A DNA stretch of 64,000 nucleotides from Parasedimentitalea denitrificans (GCF_011813015.1 NZ_QHLQ01000017.1:1-64000), one strand, 5' to 3'. Positions 46,234 through 54,896 are shown, numbered from the stretch's first letter. Translations and numbers: made by a program. Notes: generated from the letters alone by a model not told the origin.

Positions 46234-46803
46234 GTGATCCACAATCCAGACAAATTCGACACGATGCCGCTTGGCGTTGTGCTGCGACGCGCACCAGGTG
46301 TCACTCGGTGGGCTGAGTATTCGTGGAAAGCCGTTGCCGTCCTCCCCGGCGCGGCGGAAGCGAGCTGGCAAGTGCTGCGCGAAGAGAGTGGAGTGAACGA
46401 GTTCCACGCCGCCACACTGCCTCTGGAACTTCATGGGTCAGATGCCGAGGCCTATCTGCATGGGCTCAGCACTAAAGTCCCCTGTATCTACGTCGTGTTG
46501 CGCGAAAGTGATGACGTGACGCATCCGCTTGAGGTGACATTGGTCACGGCCTCGCCCTATGAAGCACAGGACTATGCCGACAGCAGCGAAGAGATTGTCG
46601 AAAAAGTGCCGATGCCAGATGGTTTGATAGCCTGGGTTCGGGATTTTGCGCAGATGCACCACCACGAGGAAAAGTTCAAGAAACGTCGTCGCGATAAGAC
46701 CGACATCGGTGCCACCGAAGATGGCATCGGTGATGCCCGTATATCCCAGATGGCTGATGTCTATCGCTCGCCTGTGCAGGCCAAGAAGGAACGGCTGCAA
46801 TGA
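46234..46803 (+). CDS. DUF3305 protein of formate dehydrogenase cluster
   Basis: 189 residues. The segment MPLGVVLRRAPGVTRWAEYS followed by WKAVAVLPGA is characteristic of DUF3305, and EFHAATLPLELHGSDAEAYL follows. The last 50 residues are highly charged (HHHEEKFKKRRRDKTD). The start is a GTG at 46234; an ATG at 46264, giving 179 residues, is nearly as good and neither has a clear ribosome site. It overlaps DUF3306 by four bases. Found almost only in such fdh loci; function unknown. Confidence 0.8.
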   Translation: MIHNPDKFDTMPLGVVLRRAPGVTRWAEYSWKAVAVLPGAAEASWQVLREESGVNEFHAATLPLELHGSDAEAYLHGLSTKVPCIYVVLRESDDVTHPLEVTLVTASPYEAQDYADSSEEIVEKVPMPDGLIAWVRDFAQMHHHEEKFKKRRRDKTDIGATEDGIGDARISQMADVYRSPVQAKKERLQ

Positions 46804-47429
46804 GAGGTGGTGACTTCTGGGCCCGCCGCAAGGCTGCAGTTGAGGCCGAAGCTGCTGATGAAGCACGTGTCAAAGCTGCCGAACTGGCCGAGCAGCGCGA
46901 CGCCGATTTGTCGGAAAAGAGCGATGCAGAGATCCTTGCTGATCTGGAATTGCCAGATCCCGAACAACTGGGTGAGGGTGATGACTTCACTGTGTTCCTG
47001 ACCGAAACCATTCCGGCCCGCATACGCACCCGTGCCCTGCGCCGGTTGTGGTTGACTAATCCGGTTCTGGCTAACGTCGATGGGTTGGTCGACTACGGCG
47101 AAGATTTCACTGATGCCTCTTGCGTAGTTGAGAACATTCAGACCGCATATCAGGTTGGTAAGGGGATGACCCACCATGTCGAAGAAATGGCACGTCAGGA
47201 AGCTGCTGAAGCCGAAGCGCTAGAGGCGGAAGGCGTCGAAGCCGACAACGATGCGTCGACGGAAGAAGAAGCCGAAGAGATCCCAACAGAACAGCTAGAG
47301 CAACTCGAAACAGTGCCGACTGTGGCGGTTGCCTTTGCACCATACGAACCCGAGGTGGATGATACCCCCGCCTTTGTTGCCCCGCGCCGCATGCGTTTTG
47401 CGTTTGAAGACGAGGTAGCCACGACATGA
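46800..47429 (+). CDS. DUF3306 protein of formate dehydrogenase cluster
   Basis: 209 residues, strongly acidic. It begins GDFWARRKAAVEAEA, the DUF3306 opening. A central conserved RALRRLWLTNPVLANVDGLVDYGEDF follows (quoted partly), and a long Ala/Glu-rich tail with probable disorder ends in APRRMRFAFEDE. It partners the DUF3305 protein in sequence and position. A chaperone-like or scaffolding role in FDH maturation is plausible but unproven. Confidence 0.8.
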   Translation: MRGGDFWARRKAAVEAEAADEARVKAAELAEQRDADLSEKSDAEILADLELPDPEQLGEGDDFTVFLTETIPARIRTRALRRLWLTNPVLANVDGLVDYGEDFTDASCVVENIQTAYQVGKGMTHHVEEMARQEAAEAEALEAEGVEADNDASTEEEAEEIPTEQLEQLETVPTVAVAFAPYEPEVDDTPAFVAPRRMRFAFEDEVATT

Positions 47430-47443
47430 CACAGGAGACTCCA

Positions 47444-48061
47444 ATGACAACTACGGCCCAACAGGTCCAAGTGATGGAAGAGGATCGCCTGCGCGCGGAT
47501 CTATACAATTTCCTGGGTCTTCTGTTGTCCGCACCGCCGGAACAAATGCTGCTGGAACAAACCGCAGGCCTGTCCGGTGACGAAGGTGATCTGGGCACCG
47601 CGATTAACGCGCTGGCCAAGCTGGCAAGCCTGTCTAAACCCAACACGGTTGAAAGCGAGTTCAACAAGCTGTTCATCGGAATGGGCCGTGGTGAGTTGCT
47701 CCCCTATGCGAGCTATTACCTGACTGGGTTCCTAAACGAAAAACCACTGGCCTTGCTGCGGCGCGACATGGCTGCACGCGGTCTGACCCGTGCGCAGAAC
47801 GTCTATGAGCCGGAGGACAATATCGCCTCTCTGATGGAAATGATGGGCGCGCTTATCGTTGGCCGTTTTGGCGAGCCGGCCGGCTTGGCTGACCAAAAGG
47901 CCTTCTTCAATAAACACATCGGCCCCTGGGCCAGTCACTTCTTTTCAGATCTCGAGAGCGCCAAGAACTCGGTCCTTTATGCCGCTGTCGGCGCAGTTGG
48001 CCGGGTATTCATGGAGATCGAGACCGAAGGCTACCGAATGAGCGCGGAGCAATCCGCATAA
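47444..48061 (+). CDS. TorD-family redox enzyme maturation chaperone
   Basis: 205 residues, all helical. RADLYNFLGLLLSAPP opens the TorD/DmsD fold and EFNKLFIGMGRGELLPYASYYLTG near 75 (quoted in part) contains the conserved Y/F-x-x-L-F...G...PYAS signature. It likely guards the FdhA Tat signal until cofactor insertion is finished. The start at 47444 has AGGAG at ideal spacing; the ATG six codons upstream overlaps DUF3306. Confidence 0.85.
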   Translation: MTTTAQQVQVMEEDRLRADLYNFLGLLLSAPPEQMLLEQTAGLSGDEGDLGTAINALAKLASLSKPNTVESEFNKLFIGMGRGELLPYASYYLTGFLNEKPLALLRRDMAARGLTRAQNVYEPEDNIASLMEMMGALIVGRFGEPAGLADQKAFFNKHIGPWASHFFSDLESAKNSVLYAAVGAVGRVFMEIETEGYRMSAEQSA

Positions 48062-48104
48062 TTGGACGGGCAACCGTCTTTCACCAATGGGGAGGAGAAT
48101 TCTC

Positions 48105-48296
48105 ATGACAAGAAAGACCGAGGAGACATCAAGTCGCCGCGACTTTCTGAAGTTGGCCGCAACGTCGGCACCGCTGGCAGCGGTGGCTGTAGCGACCACC
48201 GGGGGCGAGGCGCAGGCCGCAGAACCCGACCTGTCATCAAACAAGATGCAGGATACGGCGCATACTCGCGCTTACCTTGACAGCGTGCGGTTCTAA
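48105..48296 (+). CDS. Small Tat-signal protein of formate dehydrogenase region
   Basis: 63 residues, consisting mostly of a Tat signal: SSRRDFLKLAATSAPLAAVA, then AATTGGEAQA-type cleavage region, leaving a tail of about 25 residues ending in RAYLDSVRF. This matches the short Tat-target proteins annotated in fdh regions. A GGGGAGGAG site precedes the ATG. It may ride on or help export the FdhA-FdhB complex; function unknown. Confidence 0.8.
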   Translation: MTRKTEETSSRRDFLKLAATSAPLAAVAVATTGGEAQAAEPDLSSNKMQDTAHTRAYLDSVRF

Positions 48297-48329
48297 GTAA
48301 CCGGACGCCATAATTCACTGCAGGCAACT

Positions 48330-48445
48330 GGTTGCGAGACGCCCGACCGCCTGCTGCTTTTTGTTAACCTAGCAAGCCCGAATTAACGGGTAGCAAGGGA
48401 GGTTATAATGCTTAGGAAAAAGACCAACGGGGTTGCGAGACGCCC
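48330..48445. repeat. 15-bp direct repeat flanking the fdhA start
   Basis: GGTTGCGAGACGCCC occurs at 48330-48344 in the noncoding gap and again at 48431-48445 inside fdhA, where it encodes part of GVARRPQ in the long n-region of the Tat signal. The two copies are 101 bases apart. An exact 15-base match at this distance is unlikely by chance; it may be a partial duplication of the gene start. Confidence 0.55.
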
Positions 48446-51302
48446 CCAGCGGACAAGTATCCTCTCCAAGGTCGCGGATAGTTCCGTTGATCGCCGCACA
48501 TTTTTGCGCGGTTCAGGTCTGGCCATTGGTGGCTTGACTGCAATCAGTGCCACTGGCGGGTCAGTGACCCAAGCCAATGCGCAATCCGCAGCTAATAGTG
48601 CGGTTGAAACTGTAAAATCGGTCTGCACCCACTGTTCGGTCGGTTGTACCGTTGTTGCCGAAGTTCAGAATGGTGTCTGGATCGGGCAGGAACCAGGATG
48701 GGACAGCCCATTCAACCTAGGCGCTCACTGTGCCAAAGGGGCTTCGGTTCGTGAGCACGCTCACGGTGAACGCCGCCTGAAGTACCCGATGAAAAAAGAA
48801 GGTGGTGAGTGGAAGCGCATCAGCTGGGAGCAGGCGATCGACGAGATCGGCGGCGGAATGATGGACATCCGCGAGGAAAGCGGACCTGACAGCGTCTACT
48901 GGCTCGGCTCGGCCAAACACAGCAACGAACAGGCTTATCTGTTCCGCAAGTTTGCAGCCTATTGGGGCACCAATAACGTCGACCACCAGGCGCGTATCTG
49001 TCACTCGACCACCGTTGCTGGCGTAGCCAACACATGGGGCTACGGCGCCATGACCAACAGCTACAACGACATCCACAACTCCAAGGCCATCTTTGTGATT
49101 GGCGGCAACCCTGCCGAGGCTCACCCAGTTTCCTTGCTGCACATCCTGAAAGCCAAAGAGCAGAACAATGCACCACTGATCGTATGCGATCCGCGTTTTA
49201 CACGGACTGCCGCGCATGCTGACGAATACGTCCGTCTGCGTCCTGGTACCGACGTCGCATTGGTCTGGGGTATTCTGTACCATATCTTTGAAAACGGCTG
49301 GGAAGACCGTGAGTTTATCCGCACCCGTGTTTGGGGCATGGATCAGATTCGGGATGAGGTCAAAAAATGGAACCCAGAAGAGGTTGAGCGAGTAACGGGT
49401 GTTCCCGGTTCTCAGCTGCACCGGGTTGCTAAAACATTGGCCAACAACCGTCCCGGCACCGTGATCTGGTGTATGGGTGGTACACAACACACCACCGGTA
49501 ACAACAACACTCGCGCTTATTGTATCTTGCAACTCGCGCTGGGCAACATGGGCGCAAGCGGCGGCGGAACCAACATTTTCCGTGGTCACGATAACGTTCA
49601 GGGCGCAACCGACCTTGGCGTACTGTCCCACACTCTGCCGGGCTACTACGGTCTGTCAAAAGGCGCATGGGCCCATTGGGCGCGTGTTTGGGATGAAGAT
49701 CCCGATTGGCTGAACAGTCAGTTCGACATGCTGAAAGGTGCTGACGGCAAAGACAAGTCGCTGCAGAACCTGAAGGGTATTCCGGTCAGCCGTTGGATTG
49801 ACGGCGTGTTGGAAGACAAAGACAACATCGACCAGCCCAACAATGTGCGGGCAATGGTTCTTTGGGGTCATGCGCCAAACTCGCAGACCCGTGGTCCGGA
49901 AATGAAAACAGCGATGGAGAAGCTGGACATGCTGGTCGTGATCGACCCGTATCCCACCGTCTCGGCTGTTTTGCATGACCGTACCGATGGCTGTTACCTG
50001 CTACCGGCCTGTACTCAGTTCGAAACCCGCGGGTCCGTGACTGCGTCTAACCGGTCGTTCCAGTGGCGTGATAAAATTGTTGATCCGCTGTTTGAAAGCA
50101 AAACGGACCATGAAATTATGGGTCTGTTTGCTAACAAGTTCGGCTGGGCTGATCGCTTCTTCCGCAATATCGAGATGGAAGACGAAAACACGCCAAATGT
50201 TGAAAGCGTCACACGCGAGTTCAACAAAGGTCTGTGGACCATTGGCTATACCGGTCAAAGCCCTGAGCGCCTGAAAAAGCACATGGCCAACCAGCATACC
50301 TTTGACCGCACCACTTTGCGGGCAGTTGGTGGTCCGGCAGATGGAGACTATTACGGTCTGCCATGGCCATGCTGGGGCACTGCCGAAATGAACCATCCCG
50401 GTACACCGAACCTGTACGACATGTCCAAGCCGGTTTCTGAGGGTGGTCTCACCTTCCGTGCCCGTTTTGGTGTGGAACGGGACGGCGACAACCTGCTGGC
50501 CGATGGCGTCTACTCGGTGAACTCGGAAATCCAAGACGGATATCCGGAATTCACCATGCAGATGCTGATGGATCTGGGTTGGGATGGTGATCTAACCGAC
50601 GAAGAACGCGCATCGATCGATGCCGTGGCTGGTCCAAAGACCAACTGGAAAACTGACCTCTCGGGCGGTATTCAGCGGGTTGCGATCAAGCACGAATGTG
50701 CTCCGTTTGGTAACGCCAAGGCCCGCGCCGTTGTGTGGACCTTCCCGGATCCGGTGCCACTGCATCGCGAGCCGCTGTACACCAACCGTCGGGATCTGGT
50801 CGAAGACTACCCAACATACGAGGACCGTCAGTCGTATCGTCTGCCAACCCTCTATGCTTCGATCCAGAAGAAAGACGTGTCCAAGGACTTCCCAATCATC
50901 CTCACATCCGGCCGTCTGGTCGAGTATGAGGGCGGCGGCGAAGAAACCCGGTCCAACCCATGGCTGGCCGAGTTGCAGCAGGACATGTTTGTCGAGATCA
51001 ACACCCGTGACGCCAACAATATCGGCGTTCGTGACGGTGCTCAGGTCTGGGTCGAAAGTCCTGAAGGCGGCAAGGTCAAAGTAATGGCCATGGTCACAGA
51101 ACGGGTCGGCGAAGGTGTAGCCTTTATGCCGTTCCACTTTGGTGGGCATTTCCAGGGTAAGGACCTGCGGGATAAGTATCCTGATGGGGCTGATCCCTAT
51201 GTGTTGGGCGAAAGCTCAAACACGGCTCAGACCTATGGTTATGACGCAGTCACCCAAATGCAGGAGACAAAATGTACTCTCTGCAGCATCAGCGCAGCAT
51301 AA
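48408..51302 (+). CDS. fdhA: Formate dehydrogenase alpha subunit (Mo/W-bis-MGD, Tat-exported)
   Basis: 964 residues. Tat motif DRRTFLRGSGLAI is near 28-40. The N-terminal 4Fe-4S site is Cys73, Cys76, Cys80 (CTHCSVGC) and Cys108. The metal-ligand position is cysteine (ARICHS, Cys198), where E. coli FdnG has selenocysteine, followed by the catalytic His199. GGNPAEAHPVS near 229 and WCMGGTQHTTGNNN near 360 bind the pterins. It oxidises formate in the periplasm and passes electrons to FdhB. Metal may be tungsten or molybdenum; the nearby tupBCA makes tungsten worth testing. Confidence 0.96.
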   Translation: MLRKKTNGVARRPQRTSILSKVADSSVDRRTFLRGSGLAIGGLTAISATGGSVTQANAQSAANSAVETVKSVCTHCSVGCTVVAEVQNGVWIGQEPGWDSPFNLGAHCAKGASVREHAHGERRLKYPMKKEGGEWKRISWEQAIDEIGGGMMDIREESGPDSVYWLGSAKHSNEQAYLFRKFAAYWGTNNVDHQARICHSTTVAGVANTWGYGAMTNSYNDIHNSKAIFVIGGNPAEAHPVSLLHILKAKEQNNAPLIVCDPRFTRTAAHADEYVRLRPGTDVALVWGILYHIFENGWEDREFIRTRVWGMDQIRDEVKKWNPEEVERVTGVPGSQLHRVAKTLANNRPGTVIWCMGGTQHTTGNNNTRAYCILQLALGNMGASGGGTNIFRGHDNVQGATDLGVLSHTLPGYYGLSKGAWAHWARVWDEDPDWLNSQFDMLKGADGKDKSLQNLKGIPVSRWIDGVLEDKDNIDQPNNVRAMVLWGHAPNSQTRGPEMKTAMEKLDMLVVIDPYPTVSAVLHDRTDGCYLLPACTQFETRGSVTASNRSFQWRDKIVDPLFESKTDHEIMGLFANKFGWADRFFRNIEMEDENTPNVESVTREFNKGLWTIGYTGQSPERLKKHMANQHTFDRTTLRAVGGPADGDYYGLPWPCWGTAEMNHPGTPNLYDMSKPVSEGGLTFRARFGVERDGDNLLADGVYSVNSEIQDGYPEFTMQMLMDLGWDGDLTDEERASIDAVAGPKTNWKTDLSGGIQRVAIKHECAPFGNAKARAVVWTFPDPVPLHREPLYTNRRDLVEDYPTYEDRQSYRLPTLYASIQKKDVSKDFPIILTSGRLVEYEGGGEETRSNPWLAELQQDMFVEINTRDANNIGVRDGAQVWVESPEGGKVKVMAMVTERVGEGVAFMPFHFGGHFQGKDLRDKYPDGADPYVLGESSNTAQTYGYDAVTQMQETKCTLCSISAA

Positions 51303-51314
51303 GGAGAAATAAAG

Positions 51315-51908
51315 ATGGCAAGAGCTAAGTTCCTCTGTGATGCCGACCGCTGCATTGAATGCAACGCCTGTGTCACTGCCTGTAAGAACGAGCATGAGGT
51401 GCCTTGGGGTATCAACCGCCGCCGTGTTGTCACGATCAATGATGGTAAGCCCGGCGAACGGTCGATCTCTGTCGCCTGTATGCACTGTTCGGATGCACCC
51501 TGCATGGCCGTATGTCCGGTGGATTGTTTCTACCAGACAGACGACGGTGTGGTGCTGCACTCCAAAGACCTGTGCATCGGCTGTGGCTACTGCTTCTACG
51601 CGTGTCCGTTTGGCGCGCCGCAGTATCCGCAAGCGGGTAACTTTGGCAGCCGTGGCAAGATGGACAAATGTACCTTCTGTGCCGGTGGCCCCGAAGAAAA
51701 CCACTCCACTGCCGAGTTCGCCAAGTATGGCCGCAATCGGATCGCAGAAGGCAAACTGCCGATCTGTGCCGAAATGTGTTCGACCAAGGCGCTGTTGGCC
51801 GGTGACGGTGATGTCGTCTCTTCGGTGTACCGCGAACGCATTGTGTCTCGCGGCTTTGGCGCTGGTGCTTGGGGTTGGGGCACTGCCTACGACCAAAAGG
51901 GCGAATAA
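51315..51908 (+). CDS. fdhB: Formate dehydrogenase beta subunit, four 4Fe-4S clusters
   Basis: 197 residues with four cysteine groups: CDADRCIECNACVTACK, CMHCSDAPCMAVCP, CIGCGYCFYACPFG and CTFCAGG with a later CAEMC. This is the FdnH-type electron conduit from FdhA to the cytochrome b subunit. It lacks the C-terminal membrane helix of E. coli FdnH, so membrane attachment must come through FdhC. AAGGAG precedes the ATG, and only 12 bases follow fdhA. Confidence 0.95.
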   Translation: MARAKFLCDADRCIECNACVTACKNEHEVPWGINRRRVVTINDGKPGERSISVACMHCSDAPCMAVCPVDCFYQTDDGVVLHSKDLCIGCGYCFYACPFGAPQYPQAGNFGSRGKMDKCTFCAGGPEENHSTAEFAKYGRNRIAEGKLPICAEMCSTKALLAGDGDVVSSVYRERIVSRGFGAGAWGWGTAYDQKGE

Positions 51909-51922
51909 TCTGCGTTAACAGT

Positions 51923-52003
51923 ACCGGCGGCTTTGACAGTCGCCGGTGCCTCCGTATCCGGAATTTTTGAAAATCCCGGCCCGTTTTCTGTCTCAGGAAA
52001 CGG
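51923..52003 (+). other. Two hairpins between fdhB and fdhC
   Basis: ACCGGCG (51923-51929) pairs with CGCCGGT (51941-51947), and CCGTTTTCTG (51981-51990) pairs with CAGGAAACGG (51994-52003) with one mismatch. Both lie in the 129-base gap. With no strong T-run after either, they more likely set differential mRNA stability or partial attenuation before fdhC than full termination. Confidence 0.5.
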
Positions 52004-52037
52004 ATGATCTAATTGTTTACAGAATGTCGAGGACCCG

Positions 52038-53210
52038 ATGCGCGTTCTTCTTTGGCTCTTGGTTTGTTTGACCATGGCTATGCCTGCGACGGCACAGACC
52101 ACCCCTGATCGTACTGCCACTGGCGGTGCACAAACCCTTGCCGATATCATGGCCCGCCAAAATGGCGAGGCGGTGGACGATGCCTTTCGTCGCGACAACA
52201 TAGGCGACCCTGCTGGTACGCCGGGTGTATCGCACTTGGGCACTCGGGGCGGTGTCTCGGATCCCGAATTCTGGCGCGGCCTGCGCTATGGATCCGCAGA
52301 TGTTACCGTCTCTGCTGGCGGCGAGGTTGCCACGGTTCTGGTACAGGACGGCGGTATGAAATGGCTGACTTTCCGAGCAGGGCCCTTGCGCCAATATGGC
52401 GGCTGGCTTCTGATGGGAACCATTGCCTTGCTGGTGGTGTTCTACGTCTTGCGCGGAAAAATCTTGATCGACGGTGAAAAGACAGGCCGTACCGTGACCC
52501 GGTTCAAGGCCTTTGAGCGTTTTGGCCACTGGTTGTTAGCTGGGTCGTTTATCCTGCTGGGCATCACCGGGTTGTTCAACCTGTTCGGTCGGATCTGGAT
52601 TGCGCCCTATCTGGGCAAGGAGGCCAACGCGACCCTGCTGGAACTGGGCAAATGGGTCCACAATAACGTCGCCTGGGCCTTTATTGCCGGGCTGGTCATC
52701 ATCTTTGTCATGTGGGTCATTCACAATCTGCCGAACCGCACCGATCTGGTCTGGATCAGTCAGGCTGGTGGTATCGTCGGTAGCAAACACCCTCCGGCCA
52801 AGAAATTCAACGCAGGCCAGAAGGTGATTTTCTGGTCGGTGGTCCTGTTTGGTGCTTCGATCTCAATAACCGGGCTCTCGCTTCTGTTTCCCTATGAATT
52901 GCCCCTATTTGCCAAGAGCTTTGCACTGGCCAATGACATTGGCCTGTCTGGTCTTCTTGGTCTGGGTGAGTTGTCAGAAACACTTGCGCCTCAGGAAGAG
53001 ATGCAGTTGGCCCAACTGTGGCACGCCATTCTGGCCTTTGTTTTAATGGCGATCATTATTGCGCACATCTATATCGGTTCAGTTGGTATGGAGGGCGCCT
53101 ACGATGCCATGGGCAGCGGTGAAGTTGACGAGGCCTGGGCCAAACAGCACCACAGCATCTGGCTGGAAGAGGTTCAGAATTCACCTTCCGGCAAGCAGGC
53201 AAACGACTGA
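52038..53210 (+). CDS. fdhC: Formate dehydrogenase gamma subunit, cytochrome b556
   Basis: 390 residues with a signal peptide (ending about PATAQTT). A periplasmic stretch of about 85 residues is followed by one extra hydrophobic segment (YGGWLLMGTIALLVVFYVL). The FdnI-like cytochrome b domain comes next, with haem histidines in FERFGHWLLAGSF, WVHNNVAWAF, LWHAILAFVLM and AHIYIGS. It takes electrons from FdhB and reduces quinone. The long N-terminus relative to E. coli FdnI (about 217 residues) is usual in alphaproteobacterial FdhC. Confidence 0.93.
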   Translation: MRVLLWLLVCLTMAMPATAQTTPDRTATGGAQTLADIMARQNGEAVDDAFRRDNIGDPAGTPGVSHLGTRGGVSDPEFWRGLRYGSADVTVSAGGEVATVLVQDGGMKWLTFRAGPLRQYGGWLLMGTIALLVVFYVLRGKILIDGEKTGRTVTRFKAFERFGHWLLAGSFILLGITGLFNLFGRIWIAPYLGKEANATLLELGKWVHNNVAWAFIAGLVIIFVMWVIHNLPNRTDLVWISQAGGIVGSKHPPAKKFNAGQKVIFWSVVLFGASISITGLSLLFPYELPLFAKSFALANDIGLSGLLGLGELSETLAPQEEMQLAQLWHAILAFVLMAIIIAHIYIGSVGMEGAYDAMGSGEVDEAWAKQHHSIWLEEVQNSPSGKQAND

Positions 53211-53325
53211 AATAGTGCGGGCGTTTGATCGTTCGTAAAGATACACCAGATCTGCTAGCCTCTGGCTGTGGGTCTGGCCTGAACCAGTCCAGTATCACTC
53301 TTTTCCTCGATGGAGATCTAAAGCC

Positions 53326-53460
53326 ATGAAAGCCATGTTGACCGGGTTTGCCGCCATATTGGTAATTGCCGTAGGCGCAAATTTCCTGCTGCAGCAGGCT
53401 GGATTTGCCTCACACCAGAAACATTCCGGGTCTTCTGTCCGGTTGGATGTAGTACACTAA
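53326..53460 (+). CDS. 44-residue single-span membrane protein
   Basis: ATG-to-TAA ORF of 44 codons with GGAGATC nine bases upstream. Sequence MKAMLTGFAAILVIAVGANF gives one membrane helix (about residues 4-24), then a short polar tail ending SSVRLDVVH. Its stop shares its last A with the ATG of the following regulator gene. I recall similar micro-proteins (AFAA-x-VIAVGA-x-x-x-L-x-x-x-GFSSQ pattern) in many alphaproteobacteria, which supports it being real. Function unknown. Confidence 0.75.
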   Translation: MKAMLTGFAAILVIAVGANFLLQQAGFASHQKHSGSSVRLDVVH

Positions 53461-54809
53461 TGCAAAAGACCGCAGCGAGCGACGAATATGGCGAGAGCCT
53501 GGCCGGTGCTTCGATCCTAGTGATCGATGATGAGCCGGGAATGCGTAATTTCATGACTAAGATCCTGACGCCACGTTGCAAGCGGGTGGAGCAGGCGGCC
53601 TCGGCGGCTGAGGCCAGTGCCATTCTGGATCAATCCCATTTTGACCTGGTCGTTCTGGACAACATCATGCCGGGCAAAACTGGATTGGAATGGGTGCAGG
53701 AACAACGACGGGTGGGGCTGTTTGCCGATACTATTCTGGTCACCGCCTATGCCGATCTTGAAACCGCCATTCAGGCGCTGCGTTTAGGCGTCGCCGATTT
53801 TGTGTTGAAGCCCTTCAGGGCCAATCAAATCCTCAACTCGGTGGCGCGTGCCCTAGACCGTAAATACTTGCGGCGCGACAACTACCTGCTAAAGCATGAG
53901 CTTTCCGCCGAGGGCTCAGCTGCGCGAGGTCGCCTGTTGGGAAAATCCGCTGCGATTTCTCAGGCCCGCGAGATGCTGACCCGGCTGGCCCCGTTGCCAA
54001 CACCGGTCCTGTTCACGGGGGCCAGCGGGACGGGCAAGGAAATCGCTGCCCGTACCCTGCATTCGCAGTCTGAACGCGCCGGTAAACCTTTTGTTGCGGT
54101 TAATTGCGCAGCCATCGCACCAGACCGGATCGCACATGAGTTGTTTGGCATGGTGGACGATCAGGACCGCCGCAAGGACGGTTTGTTTCTGCACGCAGAT
54201 GGAGGAACTCTGTTTCTGGACGAGGTGGCTCAGATGCCAGATCAAGTGCAGGCCGCCTTGCTGCGTGTGCTAGAGGATCAGCGTATTCGGCCAGTTGGGG
54301 CAGAACGTGACATTCCGTTGAACTTGCGATTTCTTTTTGCCACTAACGCCAATTTACAGCAGGCTGTGGCCGAGGGGCGTTTCCGCGCGGATCTATATCA
54401 CCGCATCAATGTGGTGGAGATAGTTATGCCGCCGCTCCGTGAGCGGGTCGAGGATATCGTCGAACTGGCCTCTCTGTTCATGGAACAGTTTTCGGTCAAA
54501 TTGGGCATGCCTGCGTTGGAGTTGAACGAAGAGACCCTGCTGAAGTTTAGTCGTTATGATTGGCCGGGCAACGTGCGCGAGTTGCGCAACCTGATCGAGC
54601 GTTCGGTGATCCTGGGCGAGATCCCAGAAGAGTTTTCGGGCACCGGGTCGATCACAGGGGCCGCTGCAATCGAGACTTTGGATTTGGTCACACAGCGCCA
54701 TATCATGCATGTTCTGGATGCCTGTGATGGAAACCGGGCCGAAGCATCGCGTCGCTTAGGTGTCTCGCGCAAGACCATTGACCGCAAATGCGCCTCTTGG
54801 GGGTTCTGA
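53460..54809 (+). CDS. NtrC-family response regulator lacking the GAFTGA loop
   Basis: 449 residues. The receiver domain is at about 17-130 with phospho-acceptor Asp67 (FDLVVLDNIMPGKTG) and Lys117. The AAA+ domain has Walker A GASGTGKEIA near 187 and Walker B GGTLFLDEVAQMP near 248. The stretch after AHELFG reads MVDDQDRRKDGLFLHADGG, so the sigma-54-contacting GAFTGA loop is missing. A Fis-type HTH is at the end (NRAEASRRLGVSRKTIDRK). It is coupled to the micro-protein gene and convergent with a histidine kinase, its likely partner. Confidence 0.9.
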   Translation: MQKTAASDEYGESLAGASILVIDDEPGMRNFMTKILTPRCKRVEQAASAAEASAILDQSHFDLVVLDNIMPGKTGLEWVQEQRRVGLFADTILVTAYADLETAIQALRLGVADFVLKPFRANQILNSVARALDRKYLRRDNYLLKHELSAEGSAARGRLLGKSAAISQAREMLTRLAPLPTPVLFTGASGTGKEIAARTLHSQSERAGKPFVAVNCAAIAPDRIAHELFGMVDDQDRRKDGLFLHADGGTLFLDEVAQMPDQVQAALLRVLEDQRIRPVGAERDIPLNLRFLFATNANLQQAVAEGRFRADLYHRINVVEIVMPPLRERVEDIVELASLFMEQFSVKLGMPALELNEETLLKFSRYDWPGNVRELRNLIERSVILGEIPEEFSGTGSITGAAAIETLDLVTQRHIMHVLDACDGNRAEASRRLGVSRKTIDRKCASWGF

Positions 54810-54810
54810 G

Positions 54811-54872
54811 GTGCGCTGCCCCTCTTGCCCGTTCCGGGCAATTCACCCCGGGATACTTCTGGCCAGATGAAG
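54811..54872. repeat. Intergenic repeat, copy 2, between convergent regulator genes
   Basis: GTGCGCTGCCCCTCTTGCCC, GTTCCGGGCAATTCACCCCG, then GGATACTTCTGGCCAGATGAAG-like sequence (in part). It shares GCGCTGCCCC, the ACCCCG block, the G-TAT/AC-TT stretch and the final GAAG with 40851-40890. An internal TTGCCCG/CGGGCAA stem is present (TTGCCCG-TTC-CGGGCAA). It occupies a convergent gap, like copy 1, and may act as a bidirectional terminator. Confidence 0.55.
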
Positions 54873-54896
54873 TTTGGACCCCAGCCCAGCTGCTGT

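Noticed and set aside
48996..49007. Possible selenocysteine in FdhA
   Set aside because: The metal-ligand position is an ordinary cysteine codon (ARICHS) and no in-frame TGA interrupts the gene.
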